NCBI GenBank assembly: GCA_017416145.1
Contig: JAFQDD010000002.1
Span: forward strand, 1-64,000
Origin: Spirochaetaceae bacterium
GTDB taxonomy: Bacteria > Spirochaetota > Spirochaetia > Treponematales > Treponemataceae
Direction: 5' to 3'
DNA length: 64,000 nucleotides
This document shows positions 25,870-34,639 of this stretch, piece by piece. Made by a program: the position numbers and the translations under genes. Below the pieces are notes generated by a model that did not search any database, was not told the origin of the DNA, and worked only from the letters and a program-made list of their open reading frames with translations. Within the stretch, counting starts at the first letter, position 1, and every line of letters begins with the position of its first letter.

Positions 25870-26559
25870 TTAGGATTCTTGGACTATTTTTGAAAAATCT
25901 TCAAATGAGTACAAAGGATGATTTGGTTTATAATCTGGTTTTGTTTTATGGGTTTTGATTTGAACAAACTTCATACCAGAGTCAAAAGCTCCTTTTCCGT
26001 CCGTATCTGCCCTATCTCCTACCACAAGACAATTTTCTGGAGAAACCCCTATTTTTTCTGTCAGTTTAAGGAAGCCTTTTTTTGCAGGTTTCAAACAAGC
26101 AAAATCTTCACTGGCAAAAAATCCATCAAAATATGATAATTCTTCCTCTGTAAATTTAACAGCCTTTAGTCGTTCTTTTAGCATCCTGTAATCAGAATAA
26201 ACAACTAGTTTTATATTTTTTGATTTTATGCATTTTATCAAATCCAATAATCCATCACGTTTTTTGTATTTTTTTGATAAAACCAAAATCATTTTTTTCA
26301 TATATAAATTGTTATACCAATTTTTTGCTACATCTGGAGTTTTAAATTTTCCAAAGCTTTTTAGCACAGAAAAAAACTCTTTTTCGTATTCTTCAATAGA
26401 GGGAAAATCTCTACCTTTTAGGGATTTTCTAGTTTTTTGCACTGCACTAATTTTTAGCATATTTGGAATGGAAGATAAACAAAGGTTTTTTGGCAAACCT
26501 TTAAAATCGTATAGTGTTCCGTCAAAGTCAAAGATTATTGCTTTTATATTGTCTAACAT
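25870..26559 (-). CDS. HAD-family hydrolase
   Basis: A 229-residue haloacid-dehalogenase-type phosphatase. Motif I is FDFDGTLYD near residue 10, motif II is VVYSDY near 135 (Ser replaced within a YSD context), and motif IV is VVGDRADTDGKGA near 190. A helical cap region lies between. The substrate cannot be predicted; related small HAD proteins act on phosphosugars, phosphoglycolate or nucleotides. It is a single gene whose 3' end abuts repeat copy C. Confidence 0.85.
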   Translation of the reverse strand: MLDNIKAIIFDFDGTLYDFKGLPKNLCLSSIPNMLKISAVQKTRKSLKGRDFPSIEEYEKEFFSVLKSFGKFKTPDVAKNWYNNLYMKKMILVLSKKYKKRDGLLDLIKCIKSKNIKLVVYSDYRMLKERLKAVKFTEEELSYFDGFFASEDFACLKPAKKGFLKLTEKIGVSPENCLVVGDRADTDGKGAFDSGMKFVQIKTHKTKPDYKPNHPLYSFEDFSKIVQES

Positions 26560-26579
26560 TTTTTCCTCAAAAAAAACAA

Positions 26580-26613
26580 GGGTTGTCCTAGAAGCGAACT
26601 TTTAAGACAACCC
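26580..26613 (-). terminator. Rho-independent terminator after the adenylating-enzyme gene
   Basis: On the minus strand GGGTTGTC pairs with GACAACCC and is followed by TTGTTTTTTTT. It ends the four-gene operon that finishes at 26632. Confidence 0.7.
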
Positions 26614-26631
26614 ATTTTTGCTAATTTGTGA

Positions 26632-28338
26632 TTATTTTCTAATTAAATCTTTGAACATTGCGTGACGTTTTTCGTCTTGCATCAAAAGATTTAGCTTAAA
26701 TTGACCATCACGAGCACCCATTTCAATACAACGAGCTTTGTATGTTTCAAAACTTTCAGATTGAAGAATGTGAGTAATTGGATCTTTTACGCGGAAAGAA
26801 TCACGTTTTGCTTCATATTCAACATTGATTTTCTTAAGTTTAGCATCTACAACCTTTGTAAAATCTTCTGCTTTTCCTTGGTCAATGTCTTTATCTGCAA
26901 ATTCAAAATACAAGTGATATACAGAATCTTGAATATCTGCAAACCCTACAAAGAATTTTGTTTTGATACCAGTTTCTGCTTCAGCTTCACGCACAGCTTC
27001 GATAAACTGTCTTTCGTGAACTTTTTCTCCAGTCATAGAAATAATTCCGTTTACTTTTTGGATAAACTGAATTGTTGGAATTGTGTTGTATTTTCCAGTA
27101 ACTTCGACTAGGTCGTTCATATTGTAGCGGTACAATCCTGCGTATGTTGTTACATAAATACAATAGCGTTTTCCAACTTCTAGTTCGTGTAGTTGATAGA
27201 ATTTTGGATTTGGATTGTCCAAGTCTTCTTGTGCTGTGAACTCAAAATAGTGCATATGTGGGAAAAGTACAGTATCATCTCCACCGTTCATTACAAGACC
27301 TGCTCTACATTCAGATGCAAAATATCCAAATTCTTGGTGTAGCATTTCTTTTGGGAAAGAATCTTTGAATTTGTCCATATACACGTGAGTATTTCCACAT
27401 TTCCAAGTTGTTAAAACTTGAAGATTTGGCCAGTAGTGCTTTGGAAGGATTTTATCTCCGTATTTTGCTTTTAGTTCACGTAGTTCTTTTGCTCTTTCTG
27501 GATTTGGTGAATATAGAGGTTCTAGTTTTGCTCTAACTTCTGGTTCGATTTTTAAATCTTTGTTCAATGTTCCGTTTTCAATGTCTGTAACGTATTGATC
27601 AAAGAATTCGTTTGCATTGTTTTGCATTTCTACAATTGTAGAAGGGTTTGCTGTAACTAGAAGGTGAACGTCTTGTTCGATACCGTTACGCATAATTGTG
27701 TAGTAACGAGCTTTGTAATCAGAAATTGCATAAACATCAGCTGTTTCTGCATACAAACCTTTAATAAATTCTGGACAGTCACGACGTGTAACACCAGAAA
27801 CTGAACCACAAACTGTTCCGTCTGGAGCAGCCCCTTCAATAGCTTTTCCTACGATTGATGTACATTTTCCTTCGTATACGTGTTTTCTGTGCATATAAAA
27901 ACTGTATAACCAAAGTTTTGTCATCTTACTGTATACGTTTCCGTAATATTCGTTTGTAATAGGAATCCATTTTGGTTCTTTTGTTGTTCCAGATGTAGTT
28001 GCATACATCATTGGTTTTCCAGGGAAAAGAATATTTTCTTCTCCGTTTTTGTGACGTTCAATTGAAGGTCGCAAGTCTTCGTAATCTGATACTGGCTGAT
28101 ATTTTTGCCATAACTCAACTAATTCTTCAAAATTCTTAGCTTCTAAAATTTTTGAATAATTATGAGCTTTTCCCCATTCTGTATCCTTGGCATATTCTAG
28201 AATACCACGTAAAGTTTTTTCAGAAGAATTTGCACAGTTTTTTGCTGCTTTATCAAGTTTTGCCTTTTGAATTTTTCCAACAGTACCTAACAAAAATGCA
28301 ATTTTTCTGTGTCCTTTAATCTTTTTTTTCTTTGCCAT
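26632..28338 (-). CDS. GH3 auxin-responsive-promoter family acyl-adenylating enzyme
   Basis: A 568-residue member of the GH3 branch of the ANL superfamily, named after plant amino-acid/hormone conjugating enzymes. The ATP-binding motif is TTSGTTKEPKWIP near residue 110, TTYAGLYRYNMNDLVEV is near 390 and ITGEKVHERQF near 425. It should activate a carboxylic acid as an acyl-AMP and transfer it to an acceptor, but the substrates of bacterial members are largely unknown. It is cytoplasmic and last in an operon with a TPR/NHL/VWA protein, a TPR protein and a galactokinase-like kinase. Confidence 0.88.
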   Translation of the reverse strand: MAKKKKIKGHRKIAFLLGTVGKIQKAKLDKAAKNCANSSEKTLRGILEYAKDTEWGKAHNYSKILEAKNFEELVELWQKYQPVSDYEDLRPSIERHKNGEENILFPGKPMMYATTSGTTKEPKWIPITNEYYGNVYSKMTKLWLYSFYMHRKHVYEGKCTSIVGKAIEGAAPDGTVCGSVSGVTRRDCPEFIKGLYAETADVYAISDYKARYYTIMRNGIEQDVHLLVTANPSTIVEMQNNANEFFDQYVTDIENGTLNKDLKIEPEVRAKLEPLYSPNPERAKELRELKAKYGDKILPKHYWPNLQVLTTWKCGNTHVYMDKFKDSFPKEMLHQEFGYFASECRAGLVMNGGDDTVLFPHMHYFEFTAQEDLDNPNPKFYQLHELEVGKRYCIYVTTYAGLYRYNMNDLVEVTGKYNTIPTIQFIQKVNGIISMTGEKVHERQFIEAVREAEAETGIKTKFFVGFADIQDSVYHLYFEFADKDIDQGKAEDFTKVVDAKLKKINVEYEAKRDSFRVKDPITHILQSESFETYKARCIEMGARDGQFKLNLLMQDEKRHAMFKDLIRK

Positions 28339-28356
28339 AAACTTTTCCTTTAACTT

Positions 28357-30372
28357 TTAGTTCAATGGTGCATAATATCCTGTTTCTGCACGTCCCGAAC
28401 GATTTAATAAATATGCTTCAACTTCCACCGATAAAAAATCTCTACCAAAATTAGTTGGCAAAGATGATGTATAAGTAAAAGTATATAACCCAGATGATAT
28501 ATCCAAAATATCACTTATAATTGACGTAATTCCTTCTGGACGATAAATATAATATGAAAATCCCTTAGAATTTTCAACTAGAAAATTTATCTCAGAAGAA
28601 GCACTTGTATTTTCAAGATTTATTGTAGAAAATGATATTTCGTTATTATTCATATAATTAGACAATTCAGTCAAAGAATAATTTTTTAAACTAGAATTTG
28701 ATTTTCCGTTGGACAAATAGATAATTCCTCGTTTTAGTTCTCCGTTTACAAGTTCATTACAAGCTAAACGTATAGCTAAATCTGTGGAATTTTTATCAGA
28801 ATAATTTGATTTTAGTTTTGAAATTTGGAAATTTGTAACATCAGAAGGATTTGCTACTAGCTCGATTGCAGGAATTGCTCCATCTGAAATCACACGTAAA
28901 GTGCCTTTGCCATTCATAGCAGCAGCAATCTCTTTTATAGCTTGAGTAACTTCGTCTTCATACTGTTTCATAGATGTATTTCTATCAACAATGATTGTAA
29001 TGTCACACACATCATTTTCTGTGGCAGTTCCAGTTAATTTTTGGTTTGTTACGTTGTATTTATTTTCTGTTATTAAGAAATTTACGTCTTTTAACCCCAC
29101 AACAGGTTCTCTTCGACGATTTTCAACTTTTACTTCCAAAGCAACTTGTGGAAAATTATCTGCATTAACTCGAACAATTTCTACATATAATCCGCCGATT
29201 AACTCTGACATTCTTGAGAGCACATAAACTTGATTGCCTTGAAAATCCGTAGCAATTAAATTGCTATTCTCGTCTAAATCTGCTGACACCAATCTTGAAG
29301 GACTATTTCCAGCATTTGCAATTTCTGTAATTTCCCCAGATTCAACATTTACGCCAAAAATTTTGTTTGAATCAGTTACTATAAGATAATCACCTACAAC
29401 AGAAATTGATTCTGGTTTCGCAAAACTTTTATCTTGAAGCAGCATTTCTATGTAATTTCCAGAATTATCATATCGATAAATATTTCCAATTACACTATCC
29501 ACCACATAAACATAATCATCCACGATGGCAATTCCAGTTGGAGATACAAAATCCCCAAAATCAAATAAAGGATTTCCATTATTATCAAAAACACAAATTC
29601 TACCATTTCCGTAATCTGTAACGAAAATGTTATCGTTGGAATCCATAGCAAGATATTGAGGACCTAAAAATTGACCTAAACCTCTTCCCTTTTCTCCAAA
29701 GGATGAAATATAGTCTCCATTTTCATTTAAAACTGTAATTCTATCTCCATTAAACTCTGTAACTAAAATCCGATTATCAGAAGTCTTTTCAATATCCATA
29801 GGACCGTCAAAACCATTTATGGGTCCACGTTTTCTGTCAATAATTGTTCCATTTACATCGAATTTTATAAGTTCATTGGTACTGTATGCCGAAACCCAAA
29901 ACGACCCGTCATTACAAGACAAAATCCCAGCAGGTTGACCGAAAAATACATTTTCAGAGTTAGAACCGAAAAAATCTCCAGCTTCCACATATCGCTCCTC
30001 AATAGTAAAATCATTTTCCATTGAGCGACGACCACGTATAATTTCCAAAGTATTTTGGAGAAGTTGTCCACCATAACCAAGTTCTAAAGCGAACTGCCAT
30101 TGTTGCAAGGCTGCACTTTCTAAACCGGCTCTGTAGTAGGATTTTCCAAGCCAATCTAAAATCAGTCCTTCTTCTGGCAAATAAGACAAGGCTTTTTCAA
30201 ACTGAAGAATGGCATCGTTAAAAGAACCACGATAAAATGCTTGAACACCTCGGCGAAATTCTTCCTCTGCATAACCAATATCTTGCCCTGTCTGCCCAAA
30301 TATTGAAAAAGAAAATGTTATGAAAAAAAGTGATATAAAAAAATATTTTAGAACTGATTTCTTGCTTTTCAT
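28357..30372 (-). CDS. Exported TPR / NHL beta-propeller / VWA protein
   Basis: A 671-residue exported protein. Signal peptide at residues 1-28 from the ATG at 30372; the start five codons earlier is also possible. Then come TPR repeats (about 35-110), an NHL-type six-bladed propeller (about 135-395; DNIFVTDYGNGRICVFDNNG is one blade) and a von Willebrand factor A domain (about 450-640). The VWA metal site is modified: ITIIVDRNTSM replaces DxSxS, giving DxNxS, so metal binding may be reduced. These three modules indicate a scaffold in the periplasm. It lies 12 bp after the TPR gene. Confidence 0.8.
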   Translation of the reverse strand: MKSKKSVLKYFFISLFFITFSFSIFGQTGQDIGYAEEEFRRGVQAFYRGSFNDAILQFEKALSYLPEEGLILDWLGKSYYRAGLESAALQQWQFALELGYGGQLLQNTLEIIRGRRSMENDFTIEERYVEAGDFFGSNSENVFFGQPAGILSCNDGSFWVSAYSTNELIKFDVNGTIIDRKRGPINGFDGPMDIEKTSDNRILVTEFNGDRITVLNENGDYISSFGEKGRGLGQFLGPQYLAMDSNDNIFVTDYGNGRICVFDNNGNPLFDFGDFVSPTGIAIVDDYVYVVDSVIGNIYRYDNSGNYIEMLLQDKSFAKPESISVVGDYLIVTDSNKIFGVNVESGEITEIANAGNSPSRLVSADLDENSNLIATDFQGNQVYVLSRMSELIGGLYVEIVRVNADNFPQVALEVKVENRRREPVVGLKDVNFLITENKYNVTNQKLTGTATENDVCDITIIVDRNTSMKQYEDEVTQAIKEIAAAMNGKGTLRVISDGAIPAIELVANPSDVTNFQISKLKSNYSDKNSTDLAIRLACNELVNGELKRGIIYLSNGKSNSSLKNYSLTELSNYMNNNEISFSTINLENTSASSEINFLVENSKGFSYYIYRPEGITSIISDILDISSGLYTFTYTSSLPTNFGRDFLSVEVEAYLLNRSGRAETGYYAPLN

Positions 30373-30399
30373 TAAATTATCTACCACTACAATTAAAAA

Positions 30400-31092
30400 T
30401 TATCTTAATAGTTTATTTTCTGATTCTAAAAGAGTTATAGCTGAAAAATGTTCTGCTATTTCTGGACTCTTTGAATCTTTATCTCTCGCTCGTTTTATGT
30501 AATTTTTGGCTTCCTTATACAAACCAAGTTTATAATAAACCCACCCAAGAGAATCCAAAAATGCTGGATTATCAGGATGAATGTCTACTGCTTTTTTGCA
30601 TAAACTTAATGCTCGAGTTAAATCCTTATCCAAACAGGCTAAAACATATCCTAAACCATTTAACGCAGTTGCATTTTCAGGATTGCTCTCCAAAACTTTT
30701 TCGTATAATTCAACAGATTCCTCTTGTTTTCCTTGAATCCAAGCTGTATAAGCCAAAGCTCCCAAAACCTCTGGAGTTTGATATCCGTTTTCTTTTAGTT
30801 TTTGGAGTTCATAATCTGCAAGACGAGGTCTATCAGTTTTTGTGTAAATAACCGCAAGAGTCATTCTACATTGATAAACACGCTGAGAATCTTGTCCAGC
30901 TGTAACAACTTGTTCCAGATATAACAAAGCTTCATCATAGCGTTTTAGTCGAGCGTAAGAAAGTCCAACATAATACGCCAAATCAATGTTATTTACGTTC
31001 TCCTCTGCTGGAATAGACAAAAACACAGCCAAAGCATCTTTGTAATTCCGCATTTTGTATAATGTTATACCTTCATTAAATGCTTCAGACAC
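30400..31092 (-). CDS. TPR-repeat protein
   Basis: A 230-residue protein made almost wholly of about six tetratricopeptide repeats (LYKMRNYKDALAVFLSIP, LAYYVGLSYARLKRYDEALL, LNGLGYVLACLDKDLTRALS and so on). No signal peptide is seen, so it is probably a cytoplasmic adaptor. It is 11 bp downstream of the galactokinase-like gene and 12 bp upstream of the TPR/NHL/VWA gene, in a compact operon. Confidence 0.8.
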   Translation of the reverse strand: MSEAFNEGITLYKMRNYKDALAVFLSIPAEENVNNIDLAYYVGLSYARLKRYDEALLYLEQVVTAGQDSQRVYQCRMTLAVIYTKTDRPRLADYELQKLKENGYQTPEVLGALAYTAWIQGKQEESVELYEKVLESNPENATALNGLGYVLACLDKDLTRALSLCKKAVDIHPDNPAFLDSLGWVYYKLGLYKEAKNYIKRARDKDSKSPEIAEHFSAITLLESENKLLR

Positions 31093-31103
31093 AAAAAATC
31101 CCC

Positions 31104-32276
31104 TTAAAAATCATTTATGATTTTAGCCCCACCACTAGGTTTCACTTCGTAATAACTAGGCTTAAACCCAAAGATTTTTTCATATTCCCCTAATTTTTGT
31201 ATATATTTATCTATATCACAAGTTTTCAAAATAGTATAGGTACATCGCCCAAAACCTTTTCCAGTAATTCGAGAACAAGCACCTGTTATCCCTTCTTTCA
31301 AAGAAGAATCCAATTCCAACACTCTTTTTGTTAGCCAATCAATTTCAGGACAAGAAATATTGTATAAATCTCTCATTCCCTCGTGGGATTTGTTTACGGC
31401 TCGAGCAAATTGCGAAATATTTGATGATTTTAATCCTGCAACAGCTTCCATAATCAATTTATGTTCTTTTATCAAACAGGATAATCTTCTGCGAGTATCC
31501 TCTGTAACAACTGAAAACACATCGTTAATTTCTGTAGGTGATTCTTCATAAATCCAATATCCATTTTTTTGACGCTTTAACTCTGCCATCAAAAGGAAAT
31601 TTTCCGCAGTTCTAACAGTTTCTTCTGACCAAACAGAAATTCGCGGAACTTTTGCATCTGTCAACAAAATCGTATAATCTGGAAAATCAAATGGGATTGG
31701 TGTATGAGTGTTTTTTAAGTGATCGGTAAGCAAACAAGATTTTTCTTCGGCAAAAAGACAAGTATAAATATCCGCAAGATAATTTCCTACTTTTAGGAAA
31801 AATTTGTTACCTCTCTCGATAGCTTGTAGCAAAACGTTTTCTGTACAATTTGGATAAAACAAGGCTTTTATCATTAAAGCTGTAGCAACTTTTATCGCTG
31901 TAGTAATTCCAAAACCACTATTTGGCGGTACATCAGTCCATAAAGTAATATTCAAACCTTTACAAGGGAAACCACATTCTGTAAAACCTACGATAATTGC
32001 CTTTAGAATGTTTGCCCATTTATCTTCTTTGCGAAATTTACAAGTTGTAACATTGGCTTTTCGCTTGTCATTAATTTGAGGATAATAAAATTTTAGAGAA
32101 GAGTCATTTCTAACACTAGCAGCTATGTAAACAGGAATATCTGCTGCCATAGAAAGAGTTTTATCTTTAAAATACCAAGTATGCTCTCCAATCAAATGAA
32201 AACGCCCTGGTGCCATAACAACCACATCAGGTTTTTCTGAATATTCTTGAATGTGAGCTTGAACAACTTGTTCCAT
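31104..32276 (-). CDS. Galactokinase-like GHMP kinase
   Basis: A 390-residue GHMP-family sugar kinase closest to galactokinase. Motif 1 is APGRFHLIGEHTWY near residue 22, motif 2 is PPNSGFGITTAIKVA near 115 and motif 3 is GKGFGRCTYTI near the C-terminus. True galactokinases have GEHTDYN, where the Asp contacts galactose; here that Asp is Trp34, and the Gly-rich ATP loop reads NSGFGITTA rather than GAGLSSSA. The phosphorylated sugar may therefore not be galactose, or the protein may be a regulator. It opens a four-gene operon with TPR and GH3-type genes. Confidence 0.8.
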   Translation of the reverse strand: MEQVVQAHIQEYSEKPDVVVMAPGRFHLIGEHTWYFKDKTLSMAADIPVYIAASVRNDSSLKFYYPQINDKRKANVTTCKFRKEDKWANILKAIIVGFTECGFPCKGLNITLWTDVPPNSGFGITTAIKVATALMIKALFYPNCTENVLLQAIERGNKFFLKVGNYLADIYTCLFAEEKSCLLTDHLKNTHTPIPFDFPDYTILLTDAKVPRISVWSEETVRTAENFLLMAELKRQKNGYWIYEESPTEINDVFSVVTEDTRRRLSCLIKEHKLIMEAVAGLKSSNISQFARAVNKSHEGMRDLYNISCPEIDWLTKRVLELDSSLKEGITGACSRITGKGFGRCTYTILKTCDIDKYIQKLGEYEKIFGFKPSYYEVKPSGGAKIINDF

Positions 32277-32395
32277 TTCTACTATTTTCTCCGACTTTTC
32301 TTTTTCTTGAAAATGATTTTAATCCCAAAAGGTTACATTTTTTCAAAAAAACAATATTGATTATTTGAAACAAATTCACTTATGATGATAACACA

Positions 32396-34015
32396 ATGAA
32401 AGGATTTTTACAAATTTTTTTTTATACAGTTTTATCAGCCTGTTTATTGGCACTAGGTATTCCAAATGAATTTTTCCATTTTGGCTCACCATTTATTGGT
32501 TTATTTTCACTAGCTCCCTTATATCTTGCTTTTAACGCTTGTCCAAATTACAAAAAAGCTGGAACAATTGGAGCCTTGCATTTTTCCTTAGTTCACATAT
32601 TATCAAGCTTTTGGTTAGCTAATTTTAAAGGTTTTGCAATTTTTACTTTGGGGGCATCTGCAGCAGCTTATTTTGTTGCTGGATATGTATTTGGACTTGT
32701 TTTATATCTTCCATTTTCCAATAAAAAAAACAAATTAACTTCTCCTTATCAGGATAAATATTACTTTCCAACTAGAATTTTATACTTTGCTTGTATTTGG
32801 ACAATTCATGAATGGTATAAATCTGTTGGATTTTTAGCTTATCCTTGGGGAACTGTACTAATGTCCGCCTACAAATGGAAATTATTAACTCAAATTGTTT
32901 CTATAACTGGAACTTTTGGATTAAGTTTCCTATTCAGCCTTTTTTCAGCAGTAATTGGGGAAGGTATCATTATTCTAAAGGAATATCCAAAACGGACTTT
33001 TTCTGGGTACAACTGGACTGTAGCTTTTTGTATGGTAATATTTGGTCTTTCCACAGTTTATGGCGTTTTCACTTATACAAAAACTCGAACCCCAATTAAA
33101 ACTTTTGACGCTGTTTTAGTACAACAAAACTCTGATTCTTGGGAAGAAGGTGGTCAAGACAATTCTATCTTAAAAGCTCAAAACCTTACAGAAGCGGCTG
33201 TAATGGATTTTTATCAAAAAACCGATACAAAACCCGATATCGTACTTTGGAACGAAGCTATACTCACCTACGCCCTTCCAGATTCCTATTTATATTATAA
33301 CGCATACCCAAGAGAAAACCCTCTTGTGAAATCCATTAGAAAATTAAACATTCCTCACTTAATTGGAGGTCCAATTCTTGTAAATGAAGAAGAAAACCTT
33401 TTTTCCAATTCTGTAATTTTTTTTGAAAAAAATGGTGATATGGGAAAATGGTACGGAAAAATTCATCTTGTACCTTTTGCAGAAGCTATTCCTTATGCGG
33501 ATAATCCCCTTGTAAAAAAACTTATGGATGCTATGGTGGGATTTTCATCTGGTTGGACACCTGGAAAAGAATTAACATTGTTTCAGTTAGAAAACAAACA
33601 AGGACAAAATATCAATTTTTCAACTCCAATTTGTTTTGAAGATGCTTTTGCAGATTTATGCCGACTACATTTTTTGAATGGAAGTGAAGTTTTTGTCAAT
33701 TTAACAAATGATTCTTGGTCATTAACTAAATCTGCTGAATATCAACACTTTGTAATTGCTTCTTATCGTGCCATAGAATGTAGAACAACTTTAGTTCGAA
33801 GCACTAATTCTGGATTTTCCGTTGTTGTTGACCCAGCTGGAAATATTTTAGATTCTATGCCTCTTTTTGAGTCAGTTTCAAAAACTATGACAATTCCAGT
33901 CTATGAAAGGATTTATACTCCATACGTAATTACAGGTGACATTATTCAATATTTTGCAATATTTTTTGCATTGCTTGTAATTTTTAGATTTAAAATTTTT
34001 CAAAAAAATTCTTAA
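32396..34015 (+). CDS. lnt: Apolipoprotein N-acyltransferase
   Basis: A 539-residue inner-membrane enzyme that adds the third acyl chain to lipoproteins, fitting the many lipoproteins nearby. Several membrane helices fill residues 1-225 and a nitrilase-like domain follows. The catalytic Glu is in LWNEAIL near residue 285, the Lys in GKIHLVPFAE near 360 and the Cys in TPICFEDAF near 415. A last membrane helix closes the protein. Length is normal for Lnt. It is a single gene on the plus strand. Confidence 0.92.
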   Translation: MKGFLQIFFYTVLSACLLALGIPNEFFHFGSPFIGLFSLAPLYLAFNACPNYKKAGTIGALHFSLVHILSSFWLANFKGFAIFTLGASAAAYFVAGYVFGLVLYLPFSNKKNKLTSPYQDKYYFPTRILYFACIWTIHEWYKSVGFLAYPWGTVLMSAYKWKLLTQIVSITGTFGLSFLFSLFSAVIGEGIIILKEYPKRTFSGYNWTVAFCMVIFGLSTVYGVFTYTKTRTPIKTFDAVLVQQNSDSWEEGGQDNSILKAQNLTEAAVMDFYQKTDTKPDIVLWNEAILTYALPDSYLYYNAYPRENPLVKSIRKLNIPHLIGGPILVNEEENLFSNSVIFFEKNGDMGKWYGKIHLVPFAEAIPYADNPLVKKLMDAMVGFSSGWTPGKELTLFQLENKQGQNINFSTPICFEDAFADLCRLHFLNGSEVFVNLTNDSWSLTKSAEYQHFVIASYRAIECRTTLVRSTNSGFSVVVDPAGNILDSMPLFESVSKTMTIPVYERIYTPYVITGDIIQYFAIFFALLVIFRFKIFQKNS

Positions 34016-34100
34016 AAATTTTTTTATGGTTAATTTCAAATTTTATAAGATGTTAATAATCTAAACAAAAAATTCTTTGAGTTTTCCACAAGTTTTACAC

Positions 34101-34130
34101 TTGAACAATATATATTTAGTGTTGTAAGAT
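34101..34130 (+). promoter_or_regulatory. nrdR-nrdD promoter overlapping an NrdR-like box
   Basis: TTGAAC at 34101-34106 and TAAGAT at 34125-34130 are 18 bp apart. The spacer holds an AT-rich half-conserved NrdR box ending TTTAGTGT (34107-34122). Confidence 0.6.
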
Positions 34131-34148
34131 AATATCAACACAAATTAA

Positions 34149-34164
34149 ACACTAAATACGAAGG
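34149..34164 (+). promoter_or_regulatory. Second NrdR-like half-site
   Basis: ACACTAAATA, the inverted partner of TATTTAGTGTT at 34112-34122. The 11-bp arms are perfect complements. It lies between promoter and nrdR start, so NrdR probably autoregulates this operon. Confidence 0.5.
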
Positions 34165-34174
34165 AAAAAGTAAT

Positions 34175-34639
34175 ATGCGTTGTCCTTATTGTGGGAGTAT
34201 GGATGACAAGGTTTTAGAGTCTAGAACCATGGCCAACGGGGAAAGCATTCGTAGAAGACGGGAATGCATTTCTTGTGGTTATCGCTTCACCAGTTACGAA
34301 CACATCGAAGAAAAACCATTTATGGTTGTAAAACGTGACGGAAGACGGCAGCCTTTTGACAGAAACAAACTTGCAAAAGGAATTGAACGAGCCCTAGAAA
34401 AACGTCCGATTTCGACCACATCCTTAGAAAATATTGTAAATGAAATTGAAGACCAAGCTATAATGAAAGGTAAAACCAATAGAGAAATATCTACAGAAGA
34501 GCTTGGGGATTTAGTTCTAGAAAAACTTAACTTTGTTGATAAAGTTGCTTATATTAGGTTTGCAAGTGTTTATCGACATTTTGAGAATCTAGACGAATTT
34601 ATAAAAGAAGTTAACAAATTGGGGGAAAGTAATGAGTAA
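34175..34639 (+). CDS. nrdR: Transcriptional repressor NrdR
   Basis: A 154-residue repressor of ribonucleotide reductase genes. The zinc ribbon CPYCG at residues 3-7 pairs with CISCG near 31, and an ATP-cone domain follows (VVKRDGRRQPFDRNKLAKGI). It senses ATP/dATP and binds paired boxes related to ACACTATATATAGTGT; such boxes occur upstream of this gene and again at 36863-36910. Length is typical. Its last 8 bases overlap the nrdD start, so the two are translationally coupled. Confidence 0.95.
   Translation: MRCPYCGSMDDKVLESRTMANGESIRRRRECISCGYRFTSYEHIEEKPFMVVKRDGRRQPFDRNKLAKGIERALEKRPISTTSLENIVNEIEDQAIMKGKTNREISTEELGDLVLEKLNFVDKVAYIRFASVYRHFENLDEFIKEVNKLGESNE

Noticed and set aside
25592-25958. 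Short ORFs across repeat copy C
   Set aside because: They span the repeat and the ends of two real genes, with no start signals.
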